From: Bacteroidota bacterium
Lineage (GTDB): Bacteria > Bacteroidota > Bacteroidia > AKYH767-A > OLB10
DNA length: 64,000 nt
Reading direction: 5' to 3'
NCBI GenBank assembly: GCA_016714005.1
Contig: JADJOA010000003.1
Span: 1-64,000, forward strand
Positions 38,656 to 48,373 of the stretch are shown piece by piece. The translations under genes and the position numbers were made by a program. How positions within the stretch are numbered: the stretch's first letter is position 1; the number at the start of each line of letters is the position of its first letter. The notes under the pieces are model-generated. The model did not search any database. It was given only the letters and a program-made list of their open reading frames with translations, and was not told the origin of the DNA.

Positions 38656-40445
38656 TTAAAGTACCTCTTGCTTAACCTGCTCGTCAACCATTTTAGCGTA
38701 CAAGAAATTTTTTGAAATCAATTGTTCATGTGTTCCCTCTTCAACCAAACTTCCTTTATCCAAAACAATAATTCTATCAGCGTATTTAATGGTAGATATG
38801 CGGTGAGAAAAATAAGGGTTGTTTTTCCTTTTAAGTTTTCTTTGAGGTTATATAAAATAGTTTCTTCGGTAACTGTATCAACAGCGCTGAGGCAATCATC
38901 AAGCAAAAGCATTTGAGGTTTTTTTATTAACGCACGAGCAATAGAAATTCTTTGCTTTTGCCCTCCGCTTAAAGAAATACCTCTTTCCCCTATTACTGTT
39001 TCAAATTTGTCTCTAAAATTCTTAATGTCTTTTAAAACAGCCGCAATCTCCGCAGCATTTTCAACATCTGGTAAGCTTAACTCCTTTGCCTTTAAGCCAA
39101 ATGCAATGTTGTTATGCAAAGTGTCGCTAAACAAAATTACATCTTGAGGAACATAACCTGTTTGTGTTCGCAAAGATTCAAGATTCCATTGCTCAACATT
39201 TTTTTCATCAATTAAAATCTCACCACTGCTTACATCATAAAATCTTAGCAGAAGATTAGCCAGTGTTGTTTTCCCACATCCTGTTGGTCCGGTTATAGCT
39301 ATGGTTTCACCCTGTTTTATCTGAAGTGATAAATTATTTATTGCAGGCACTTTTGTATTCGGATAGTAAAACGAAATGCTTTTAATATTTATATTTCCTG
39401 ATAATGGTTGAGCTATTGAATTAGCAGGAGAAGCAATTGAAGGTTGCGAATCCAAAAACTCATTGATTCTTTTTTGAGAAGCCGCTGCGCGTTGTATTAA
39501 ACTAATTGTCCACCCCATGGTTCCAAGCGGCCAGGTAAAAAGGTTTATGTAAATAATAAACTCAGCAATGTTACCCGGAGTTATTCTACCATCATTAATC
39601 AAATGACCACCAAAATAAATAGCATTAACAGTACTAATACCTACAAGCAATAAAATGGAAGGATAAAAAAGTGCATGCACTTTTGCAAGATTTAATGATC
39701 GTTCCCTGTATTCCTGGGCTTTAGCAGCAAATAGTTTATTAAACAAATTTTCTTTAGCAAAAGATTTAATAATTCGTAAACCGGAAAATGTTTCCTGCAC
39801 TTTGGTACTTAAATCACTTAATAACACCTGCACCTCTTCTCCCTTTTTATTAATTATACTCTGCACAAAATAAATTAGCACTACCATTACCGGCAAAGGC
39901 AACAACACATAAAAAGTAAGCAGCGGGCTTATTGAAAGCATGGCTGTAATTACTAAGAGCATAGTAACAGTTACGTTAAACGTGTACATAATAGCAGGTC
40001 CGGTAAACATGCGAACACGAGAAACATCTTCACTTATGCGATTCATTAAATCGCCAGTATTGTTTCTAGAATAAAATGCGGCATCAAGTTTTTGGTAATG
40101 AGAATAAATTTCGTTCTTCATATCGTACTCAATGTAGCGTGATGCAACAATTATTGTTTGGCGCATATAAACCATAAATAAACCACGCAAGAGTATGGCA
40201 CCAATAATTAACAATCCAAACCAAAACAGTTCAGTATAAATTCCTGAAAGAAAATTTTCGGAAGTTTGGTTTATTGCCGGTGAAGAAATTTGCTTCTGTG
40301 AATTGAGAACCAAATCTACAGCCTGCCTTGTGAGTCGCGCAGGTAAAATACTCATTGCCGTGCTTAGAATTACAAACATAACTCCTGCAGCAAAACGCCA
40401 TTTATACTTTATAAAAAACTTATTGAGGTAAAAAAGATGTCTCAT
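38656..40445 (-). CDS. ABC exporter, fused permease-ATPase (MsbA/BmrC type; frameshift near C-terminus)
   Basis: Six membrane helices (~20-310) precede a nucleotide-binding domain with Walker A GPTGCGKTTLANLLLRF, signature LSGGQKQRISIARALIKKP and Walker B MLLLDDCLSAVD. The residue after the Walker B Asp is Asp instead of the catalytic Glu, as in degenerate-site exporters of the BmrC kind. The frame as written ends at 38718 without the H-loop. Adding one base to the A-run 38808-38812 restores IFSHRISTIKYADRIIVLDK and a natural end at 38656. It exports lipids or drugs across the inner membrane; the substrate is unknown. MATE is upstream on the same strand, 17 bases away. Confidence 0.85.
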
Positions 40446-40462
40446 TCAAAACACAAAGGTGA

Positions 40463-41785
40463 TTAATTTTTCCATTTATTACTTTTAAGATAACACCATG
40501 CAAACAAGCCCATAATAGCCCAGTAATAAATCTCTGTACTCCATACCACAGGTAAACTCGCTTTCATTACAACAGCAAAAATGTATGACAAAACGAGGTA
40601 AATAAAAATGTTGAAAATTTCGATATACATTGTTACTTGGGTTTTTCCGGTACCGCTTACTGCCATTAATGCTACAATTGCAATGCTGAAAACAAACATT
40701 GCCGAAAGCACAACATAATATGATGGTAATGCATCGGCCACCAATTGCAAATCGGATGCAGTAAGCGCAAGTAAAAAATCAATTTGAATAAGATTAAGCA
40801 AACATATAACTGCGGTGGTTAACAGAGAAAGCTTAATTATTTTTTTTACAAGATCTAAAACTTCATCACTTCTCCCCTGCCCAATTAAATTACTTACCAT
40901 ACTATTGGTGGCAGAACTATACCCCCAAATAGGCGTCATTAAAACCATGTAAGTTGCGCGTACTACATTTGAAATGGCAAGCTCATGTTGACCAATTCGC
41001 TCTATGAAAACAAAAAATAAAAACCATGCGCCCATGCTCAGCAGGTTCTGTAAAACAATGGGTGATGAAATGCTGATTATACTTTTAACTTTTTCCTGTC
41101 TTAATTCAGAAAACTTAAAAAGTCCAAATTCATTTATGTCTTTTTTTAAGATGGTATAGACTATAAGATAAAGCGCAGCTATACACTCTGAAATTGCCGA
41201 TGCTTTACCAGCGCCAACAATACCTTCGGCTTGAAAACCAAATTTACCCAATATCATTCCATAAGCAAGTATTACATTAGAGCCTGTTAAAACAATTGCA
41301 CTGTAGGAAATTATTCGGGTTTGAGAAACCGAAGTATAGAAACTGCGAAAAGCATGTGTAGTGAGAATAAAAAATATACCGTAACTGCGGTACTTAATAA
41401 AGTCAACACTTGCCTGTTGCACGTCTTCAGATTGAAGCATTGACCTGAATAAAGCAGGAGCGCCAAACTGCATCAGCAAAAACAAAACAATACTCATACT
41501 CCAAAGTATAAGGGTGCAGTGGTCAAATAAAAAACCAATTTCTTTTTTATTTCCCTCACCGGCTTTGCGCGACATTAAAATTTGAGACCCAATAGCAATA
41601 GCCATTCCTAGCATAACAAGCACGAAATAGAAAACACCTGCAACAGCACCAGCCCCCAACTCCACCTCACCTACCCTTGCCAAAAACATAGTATCAGTCA
41701 GGTGAAGTATTGTTTGCGCAATACCACCCAACATAATTGGATATGATATTTTCCAGATGTTTGGATATGTAGCTTCTACTTTCAC
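40463..41785 (-). CDS. MATE-family multidrug/cation efflux protein
   Basis: About 440 residues with twelve membrane helices. The first is PNIWKISYPIMLGGIAQTIL, followed by the conserved LTDTMFLARVGEVELGA, typical of MATE transporters that use an ion gradient to expel organic cations. I use the GTG at 41785 (VKVEATYPNIWK). The longer frame starting at 41821 would run through the terminator hairpin at 41789-41822. It is followed 17 bases downstream by the ABC exporter, so the two may be one efflux operon. Confidence 0.88.
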   Translation of the reverse strand: MKVEATYPNIWKISYPIMLGGIAQTILHLTDTMFLARVGEVELGAGAVAGVFYFVLVMLGMAIAIGSQILMSRKAGEGNKKEIGFLFDHCTLILWSMSIVLFLLMQFGAPALFRSMLQSEDVQQASVDFIKYRSYGIFFILTTHAFRSFYTSVSQTRIISYSAIVLTGSNVILAYGMILGKFGFQAEGIVGAGKASAISECIAALYLIVYTILKKDINEFGLFKFSELRQEKVKSIISISSPIVLQNLLSMGAWFLFFVFIERIGQHELAISNVVRATYMVLMTPIWGYSSATNSMVSNLIGQGRSDEVLDLVKKIIKLSLLTTAVICLLNLIQIDFLLALTASDLQLVADALPSYYVVLSAMFVFSIAIVALMAVSGTGKTQVTMYIEIFNIFIYLVLSYIFAVVMKASLPVVWSTEIYYWAIMGLFAWCYLKSNKWKN

Positions 41786-41788
41786 GTT

Positions 41789-41822
41789 AAAAAAAAATTG
41801 CCACCGCAAGTGCGGTGGCAAT
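41789..41822 (-). terminator. Strong terminator after the Omp28-like gene
   Basis: TTGCCACCGC (41798-41807) and GCGGTGGCAA (41812-41821) form a perfect 10-base stem with a 4-base loop. On the minus strand nine T follow (41789-41797). It separates the Omp28-like gene from the MATE gene and sets the MATE start. Confidence 0.9.
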
Positions 41823-41854
41823 AGTAGTTTATTTAGATAACAGTTATTTCTTGC

Positions 41855-42733
41855 TTAATCCCAATTCTTTAAAGAACCAACCGAAGCCTTTTGAACATTC
41901 ATTACCTCGTATGTTGTTGCTGAAGTTCCTTTCTTTAAAATAAAAGCTATTATTGAAAGTTTATTCTGGTTGTAACCACTCAGAGAAACAGAATAAGTTT
42001 TTTTAAATTCTCCGCCCGCAGCAATAGAAGATGAGGAAATCAAATCTCCATCTGTTGACGAAACAATCTTTCTAACAGTATTGTTATGTTTAAAACCAGT
42101 TATGGGGTTTCCAAGATTATAATATGGAGATGATGCAACATTGTTATCATTATTTTTCTGATCATACTGCGTACCTGAGCCTGTTACCTCTTCTTCTAAA
42201 AGATAAACCACCAAACCATAGTTTCCACTTAACGATTCCTTGAAGCCAGCATGGATTCTGACACTTGCTGTAGAACCGGAAACAGTTGAATTGATTGCCA
42301 ACCCGCATTTGGCAGCCTTAGCCAATGCAGCATTTACATTTGATAAAAATTGAGAAGGTTGGAGCATCACATTTCCCAATGATGGCGTTCTGTTAACCAT
42401 ACCCGATGGGTAAGAAGAAACTCCGTAAGTGGAAATGTAATTGTTTATTTGCGTTAAAGTCATTCCATCAGCATCATGAATCTAAGAACTATATACTCGT
42501 GCTGAGTTACTGTTAACAGCTTGGTCTGCCTTTACCATTCCTGATGGGCATACACCAAAATTTGCACTGGTAAAAAATTCTAATAAAACTTTTTGGGTAA
42601 AAGACGATGGGACTGCGGAAACTGTTCCGTTGTTATTTCCTGAAGGTTCTGTTGGCGTGGTTTCATCACTTCCGCTTTTTTTGCAAGACATTAACGCAGA
42701 AAATAAAACAGATAAATACAATAACTTTTTCAT
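41855..42733 (-). CDS. Omp28-related lipoprotein with an in-frame TAG
   Basis: MKKLLYLSVLFSALMSCKKSG is a lipoprotein signal with Cys at 17. A thioredoxin-like region typical of Omp28 follows (VLLEFFTSANFGVCPSGMVK, with one Cys of the usual CxxC). TAG at 42482-42484 interrupts the frame between ARVYSS and IHDADGMTLTQINNYISTYG. The frame does not change, so this is a substitution, possibly CAG to TAG, and not an indel. The C-terminal part (VYLLEEEVTGSGTQYDQKNN, SLSGYNQNKLSIIAFILKKG) is the normal Omp28 beta-sandwich. It could be a true nonsense mutation or a base error. It has its own terminator. Confidence 0.75.
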
Positions 42734-42860
42734 TTGCTTATGGATTTAAAAATTATGTACGAAAACAAAAAACTAATGTTGCAATTTACTGTTAGTATTG
42801 TCCAAAATCTATCTTATTTTTTTATAATCTTACTTCCAAAGTTTCATCATCAACATCATT

Positions 42861-43379
42861 ATGCTAAAAACATTCCTCGCAACTATTTTACTTTTATTTC
42901 CCGCAACAAAATCGCTTCACAATTTTACTGCCGAAGGAGTTGACGGAAATCAAATTGATTTTAAAAAATTTAAGGGCAAAAAGGTGCTTATTGTAAACAC
43001 CGCAAGTGAATGCGGATACACAACCCAATACAAAGGTTTGCAAGAGCTTTACGAAACCAATAACAATAAATTGGTGGTTGTGGCTTTCCCGGCAAATAAC
43101 TTTGGCGGGCAAGAACCAGGAAGCAATTCTGATATAAAACAATTCTGCTCAAAAAATTACAATGTAACTTTTCCTGTTGCAGCAAAAGTTTCTGTGCTTG
43201 GTAATGATATAAATCCAATCTTTAAATGGCTTATACAAGAGTCCAATCCTGATTTTACCGGAGACATTAAATGGAACTTTGAAAAATTTTTACTGGATGA
43301 AAATGGAAAATTAATAAGGCGATTCAGGAGTAAAGTAAACCCGATGAGCGATGATATAGTTGCTGCAATAAATTCTTAA
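42861..43379 (+). CDS. Glutathione peroxidase family thiol peroxidase, exported
   Basis: 172 residues. MLKTFLATILLLFPATKS is a signal peptide, so it acts in the periplasm. The peroxidatic Cys is at 51 (NTASECGYTTQYKGLQ), with Gln at 84 (FPANNFGGQEPGSN) and Trp at 148 (DIKWNFEKFLLD) completing the catalytic triad. The resolving-Cys candidate is in DIKQFCSKNYNVTFPV. Bacterial Cys-type enzymes mostly use thioredoxin in place of glutathione. Divergent from the Omp28 gene and overlapping the convergent hydroxylase gene by four bases. Confidence 0.9.
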   Translation: MLKTFLATILLLFPATKSLHNFTAEGVDGNQIDFKKFKGKKVLIVNTASECGYTTQYKGLQELYETNNNKLVVVAFPANNFGGQEPGSNSDIKQFCSKNYNVTFPVAAKVSVLGNDINPIFKWLIQESNPDFTGDIKWNFEKFLLDENGKLIRRFRSKVNPMSDDIVAAINS

Positions 43380-44044
43380 GCTATATTCTTGTCCAGGTCA
43401 GGAAGACTTTCAAGTTCTTCCTTTTTAATAGAACGTTTCGGTGGCAATGTTCTGAAAATATAATCCCACATAGGATTACTAACTCCGAATGCCGAGTCAT
43501 CGCTTCGATAATGATGCAGGCTATGGTGTTTCCACAAAATACTTAAAAAATTTTTGGGTTGTTTAAACCGGTGAACAGAGTAATGAATGATTAGATAGAG
43601 AGAGTATCCACTCAAAAAACCTCCCCAAAAAGCATATACTCCCTTGTTTGAAACAAGCCAAAAGATACCAAAAAACACTACTGCTAAACCAATAGATATG
43701 ACTGGTGGCATTACCAACCTGTCCTTATCTTTTGGATAATGATGATGCACACCATGCATTTTATATTTTATTTCCTTTTCCTTTTCTGTAACGGCATTAA
43801 AATGAAAAACAAACCGGTGCATTACATATTCTATAAGTGTAAAAAAGAATATACCTCCAACAAAAAGCACTATACTAACTAATGCAGAAGAGTAGTTATA
43901 AAAATAGCCATAAACTGCTGAGCTTAACCCAACAACTAAAAACAATACACCTGGAAAAAAAAAGTTAGTCCGTGTTAACTTTTCAAGTATTGGGTTTTTG
44001 AAAAGTGATGTAGTGCCTGTATTGGAAACTTTAAAATTTTCCAT
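43376..44044 (-). CDS. Fatty acid hydroxylase / sterol desaturase family membrane protein
   Basis: 222 residues with four membrane helices. The di-iron His motifs are HRFVFHF, HGVHHHYP, HYSVHRF and HHSLHHY, the arrangement of FA2H-type fatty acid 2-hydroxylases. In Bacteroidota such enzymes may act on sphingolipid or other acyl chains. The substrate is inferred from the family only. PPVISIGLAVVFFGIFWLVS is one helix. The start MENFKVSNTGTTSLFKNPIL is the only suitable ATG. Confidence 0.85.
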   Translation of the reverse strand: MENFKVSNTGTTSLFKNPILEKLTRTNFFFPGVLFLVVGLSSAVYGYFYNYSSALVSIVLFVGGIFFFTLIEYVMHRFVFHFNAVTEKEKEIKYKMHGVHHHYPKDKDRLVMPPVISIGLAVVFFGIFWLVSNKGVYAFWGGFLSGYSLYLIIHYSVHRFKQPKNFLSILWKHHSLHHYRSDDSAFGVSNPMWDYIFRTLPPKRSIKKEELESLPDLDKNIA

Positions 44045-44167
44045 AATGTGGTTTGATGGTTTGCGGTAATTATACTTTACAAAAGTAAATACAAAACGAA
44101 AACCATGATGTGAAAATTATTTAATTGATTACAATTTTTTTTAAGTGTAAAAAGTGCAATTTTCTGT

Positions 44168-45100
44168 CTATGACTTATTACCTGTAACAAATTTTATATT
44201 TCTTTTAATCCCTTCAAAACCCGTGCGTCTCAGGGGAGATTCTTTAAACAAATCTTTAAAAATGTCTTCTGTAAGTTCTTCCCATTGTCTTTCAGTCCAC
44301 TGGCGTAAATTATTTTCATTTATAAGCTCGGGATGATTATGCGGTTTGGCAAAACGATTCCACGGGCAAACCTCCTGGCATATATCACAGCCAAAAATCC
44401 AATTGTTGTACTTATCATTAAATACTGAAGGAATACTATCTTTTAGCTCAATGGTGAAATAGCTGATGCACTTGCTTCCATCAACCACATAAGGTTTTAC
44501 AATTGCATCGGTTGGGCAGGCATCCATACATCTTGTGCACGTGCCGCAATAATCTTTAATAGCATTGTCGTAATCAAGGTCAAGGTCAATAATCAGTTCT
44601 GCTATAAAAAACCATGATCCATTTTTAGGATTAATGAGATTAGCATTTTTTCCAATCCAGCCAAGCCCGCTTTTTTTTGCCCATGCCCTGTCTAATACAG
44701 GTGCCGAGTCTACAAACACTCTGCCGGCTACTTCACCAATGTGGTTGTGAATACTATCAAAAAGTTCTCTAAGCTTTTCTTTAATAACTTGATGATAGTC
44801 TCTTCCATAAGCATACCGTGATATTTTTAATTCGGCATCCTGTGGTTGTTCGTCTAAAGGAAAATAATTGTATAATAATGATACCACTGATTTTGCACCG
44901 GGCACAAGTAGTGTAGGGTCTAACCTTTTATCAAAGTTACGTTCCATATAGCTCATGCTGCCATGCATTTGATTATGAAGCCAGTTTTCCAAACGCGAGG
45001 CTTCTTCCTCTAAAAAAGCAGCTTTGTTTATACCACAAAAATCAAACCCCAGGCGTAATGCCTCATTTTTAAGAAACCGGGTGGCTGATGTTTTGTTCAC
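44168..45100 (-). CDS. queG: Epoxyqueuosine reductase
   Basis: Performs the last step of queuosine synthesis in tRNA, using a cobalamin and two [4Fe-4S] clusters. 310 residues. LGFDFCGINKAAFLEEEASR opens it; the catalytic Asp region is FVDSAPVLDRAWAKKSGLGW. Cluster ligands are in CGTCTRCMDACPT (from residue 185) and CDICQEVCPWNRF. Full length and intact. It starts three bases after the ruvB stop on the same strand, so the two are co-transcribed. Confidence 0.95.
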   Translation of the reverse strand: MNKTSATRFLKNEALRLGFDFCGINKAAFLEEEASRLENWLHNQMHGSMSYMERNFDKRLDPTLLVPGAKSVVSLLYNYFPLDEQPQDAELKISRYAYGRDYHQVIKEKLRELFDSIHNHIGEVAGRVFVDSAPVLDRAWAKKSGLGWIGKNANLINPKNGSWFFIAELIIDLDLDYDNAIKDYCGTCTRCMDACPTDAIVKPYVVDGSKCISYFTIELKDSIPSVFNDKYNNWIFGCDICQEVCPWNRFAKPHNHPELINENNLRQWTERQWEELTEDIFKDLFKESPLRRTGFEGIKRNIKFVTGNKS

Positions 45101-45103
45101 AAA

Positions 45104-46132
45104 CTACGAGCTAAACAAAGTGCCATGGTCTTTGGGTGGAATTTTTCCAATATGCCTGTAAGCTTTATCAGTAGCTTCTCTGCCGCGCGGGGTTCGCATT
45201 AAAAATCCCTCCATAATTAAAAACGGTTCATATACCTCTTCAATGGTTCCCGGCTCTTCACCCACTGCTGTTGCTATGGTGTTAAGACCAACTGGCCCTC
45301 CTTTAAATTTTTGCACTATAGCATGCAATATCCTGTTGTCCATTTCATCCAACCCGTTTAAATCAACATTAAGTGCCTTTAAAGAATACTGAGCAATGCT
45401 CATATCAATACTACCATCTCCTTTTATTTGGGCAAAATCTCTTACGCGCCTTAGCAACGCATTAGCTATACGTGGTGTGCCACGGCTTCTTCTTGCAATT
45501 TCAAAAGCAGCATCCTCGTTAATTTTTATTTTTAAAATGTCAGAACTTCTAACAACAATTAATTGAAGTAGCTTGCTATCGTAATATTCAAGCCTTGAAT
45601 TTATGCCAAAACGTGCACGTAATGGCGAAGTAAGCAACCCCGACCTTGTAGTAGCTCCAATTAAAGTAAAAGGGTTCAGTTTAATTTGCACACTGCGCGC
45701 ATTGGGTCCGCTTTCAATCATTATGTCAATTTTAAAATCTTCCATTGCAGAGTATAAATATTCCTCCACAACAGGACTCAGGCGGTGTATCTCATCTATA
45801 AACAAAACATCATTCGGCTCTAACTTTGTAAGTAAGCCAGCAAGGTCACCGGGTTTATCTAAAACAGGACCTGATGTTATTTTAATTTTTACACCCAACT
45901 CAGCAGCTATAATATTGGCAAGCGTAGTTTTGCCCAATCCGGGAGGTCCGTGGAGCAATACATGGTCTAACGACTCGGCTCTCAGTTTAGCAGCTTTTAC
46001 AAATACCCTTAAGTTTTCTGTTACCTTATCCTGACCTGAAAAATCATCAAACTCAAGCGGACGCAGCACACGTTCTATCTCCTGATCTGTATTAGAAAGA
46101 TTTTGGGATGATGGGTTTAAATTTTCGTTCAT
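45104..46132 (-). CDS. ruvB: Holliday junction branch-migration helicase RuvB
   Basis: 342 residues. The AAA+ motor of the RuvAB complex. Walker A HGPPGLGKTTLANIIAAELG, Walker B NDVLFIDEIHRLSPVVEEYL, sensor 1 LIGATTRSGLLTSPLRARFG, and a C-terminal winged helix (GLNTIATAVGEEPGTIEEVY, MRTPRGREATDKAYRH). Full length and intact. It is preceded by a -7 box just eight bases from the ATG and followed directly by queG. Confidence 0.97.
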   Translation of the reverse strand: MNENLNPSSQNLSNTDQEIERVLRPLEFDDFSGQDKVTENLRVFVKAAKLRAESLDHVLLHGPPGLGKTTLANIIAAELGVKIKITSGPVLDKPGDLAGLLTKLEPNDVLFIDEIHRLSPVVEEYLYSAMEDFKIDIMIESGPNARSVQIKLNPFTLIGATTRSGLLTSPLRARFGINSRLEYYDSKLLQLIVVRSSDILKIKINEDAAFEIARRSRGTPRIANALLRRVRDFAQIKGDGSIDMSIAQYSLKALNVDLNGLDEMDNRILHAIVQKFKGGPVGLNTIATAVGEEPGTIEEVYEPFLIMEGFLMRTPRGREATDKAYRHIGKIPPKDHGTLFSS

Positions 46133-46139
46133 CTGTGAG

Positions 46140-46147
46140 CAAATGTA
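46140..46147 (-). promoter_or_regulatory. Candidate -7 box of ruvB, near-leaderless
   Basis: Minus-strand TACATTTG fits TAnnTTTG and lies seven bases before the ruvB ATG. A G-rich tract (46156-46177) with four G-runs lies immediately upstream where a -33 element would be, and no TTTG is seen. Confidence 0.4.
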
Positions 46148-46282
46148 GGAGTTTTGGGGTTGGGGGTTGGGGGTTGGAGTTTAAAGAAACAAACCTCAAA
46201 CATAATACACTCCAATAATTTTACCCAAAAATTTCAATATAATCAGTAATCATTTTTTATTTTAGTTGCATCATTAACTCTA

Positions 46283-48334
46283 ATGAAAAAACTCCTTTTA
46301 CTTTTTGTTTTATCTTTATTTATTAAATGCCCTAACTTACAGGCTACACATTTAATGGGAGGTAGCTTAACTTATTATAATTATGGTTTCGACCCTGTAG
46401 GCCGTACTGCAACTTATGCAATCACTTTAAACATTTACCGCTACTGCGAACCCGGTTCTGCTCAATTTCAGCCACAAAGTTTTTTTATATGCTACGATTC
46501 ATCTCTTGCATCTTATCCCGGAACACCGTTGTACCAATTGGTGGAGATTCCTTTAATTACAAGTCAAATTATTGAACCACCTCCTATAGGAGTTAATTGC
46601 GGTTTTACTGCAAGTGCCTGTGTTGAAAAAGGTATTTATGAAGCATCGGTTACCTTACCTGTTGACACCGGCTTTCACATCATTCTTATTACAGGTGCGC
46701 GCAACGGAAACATTATTAATATTTCAAATCCCGATTCTTCGGGAATGACCTTTTATACTTACATACCAAAAGCAAGTAATTTTATTTTTAATAATTCTCC
46801 TGAAATAAATGATATACCGGTGCCTTATGTTTGCAATGCCGATACTGTTTTTTTAACTGCAATGCTTTTGATGCCGATGGCGATTCATTGGTGTATTCGT
46901 TGGTGCATCCCTATGGTTATGCTAGTTTCCAAACCGACACTTCTTATATAACTGACAGTACGGGTAATATAACAGCCATTGCCTTTCCTCTAAAAAAAGT
47001 AAAAATACAATCCGGGATACAATTACCTGCAACCGTTTGGAGCTACAGGAAGTGCGGTTATTGATTCTAAAACAGGACTGGCAAAATTTCTTATTCCTAA
47101 CCAGGGTTTTTATGTGGTTGCAGTTGAAATTAAAGAATACCGCAACGGAATTGTTATTTCGACCGTAAGGCGCGATATACAATTAATTGTGCTTGCCTGC
47201 CCACCCAACCAGGTTCCGGTTTTATCAGCATCATCAGTTACCAGTTATAATTTTACCATCACAGAGGAAGACACTCTTTGCCTTAACTTAGTTTTTACTG
47301 ATGCCGATGCTGATAGCATAAGCTTAAATGCCATAGGCAGTATGTTTAATTCTTTAAGTGTGAATCCACCGGCTACGCTTATTTCTAATAATGGAGACAG
47401 CATTGCTTCTGCTGACTTTTGCTGGAAACCAATTTGCGGACAAGCACGAACTGCACCCTATCAATTTACCATTTCGGCTTTTGATGATGGCTGCCCTCCA
47501 AAATTTTCAGAATATATTTTCAGCATCAAAGTTGATTCGTTTCCAGGAAATCTCATTCCTTCAGTAACTATTGAGCAAGACCCCGATTCTATTATTTGCA
47601 GCGGAACTGAGGTGAAATTTACGGCATATCCCGTTAATGAAGGTTTAAACCCTCTTTATAACTGGTATTTAAACGGAGCAAAAGTTGGCAGTAATAAAAA
47701 AGACTACAGTAATGCTGCACTTGCAAATGCCGATGTTGTAAATTTAATTTTAACCAGCAGCAGCAAGTGCGCTGCTAACCCCATTGCATATTCAAATGAT
47801 ATTACCATGTCTGTTTACCAAAGTCCGTATGCAAATTTTTCTGTTTCGTCTTTAGAGCAAAGCATACTTACCCCACATTTTAATTTTACTAACCTGTCCG
47901 CCAACGCCTCACATTTTACCTGGAATTATGGCGATGGCATTACTGATACGCTTTTTCAATCGGGACATACTTACACACAACCGGGCGTAAATGAAGTTTC
48001 GCTTATTGCCATTTCGTTGGAAGGTTGTACTGATACATCAGTAACAATTATTGAAGTTACAGATGTAATTACGTTGTACATACCCAACTCATTTACCCCA
48101 AACAATGATGGAATGAATGATAGATTTACGGTTAGCGGAAATTCGCTTCCTGTTTATGATTTAAAAATATTTAACCGGTGGGGGCAAATTGTTTTTAGGG
48201 GAAACAATGAGAATAGCTGGGATGGGAAATTCAATAATAAAAAGGCTACTACGGGTGAGTATGTTTATGTTGTTAAGTTTAGCCAACCGGGTTTTAATAA
48301 AACCTATAAGGGTACCGTTGCATTGATAAGATAG
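46283..48334 (+). CDS. Secreted PKD-domain protein with CHU_C T9SS sorting tail (two frameshifts)
   Basis: A signal peptide (MKKLLLLFVLSLFIKCPNLQ) then THLMGGSLTYYNYGFD, typical of gliding-motility-associated surface proteins. Shifts lie at the T-run 46848-46854, where one base gives TVFFNCNAFDADGDSLVYSL, and near 47015-47030, leading to PFGATGSAVIDSKTGLAKF. A PKD domain is at ASHFTWNYGDGITDTLFQSG. The C-terminus YIPNSFTPNNDGMNDRFTVS, LKIFNRWGQIVFRG and GEYVYVVKF is the CHU_C type-B T9SS tail. About 683 residues after repair. It is a surface adhesin or matrix protein. Confidence 0.88.
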
Positions 48335-48373
48335 TTTTTTTTAGGGTATCTACCAATTGAATAAATTAAAAAT

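Noticed and set aside
3709..42484. Alternative genetic code or stop-codon readthrough
   Set aside because: Long intact genes (dnaE, ruvB, E1) end normally and use no internal stops; three isolated codons are better explained by mutation or error.
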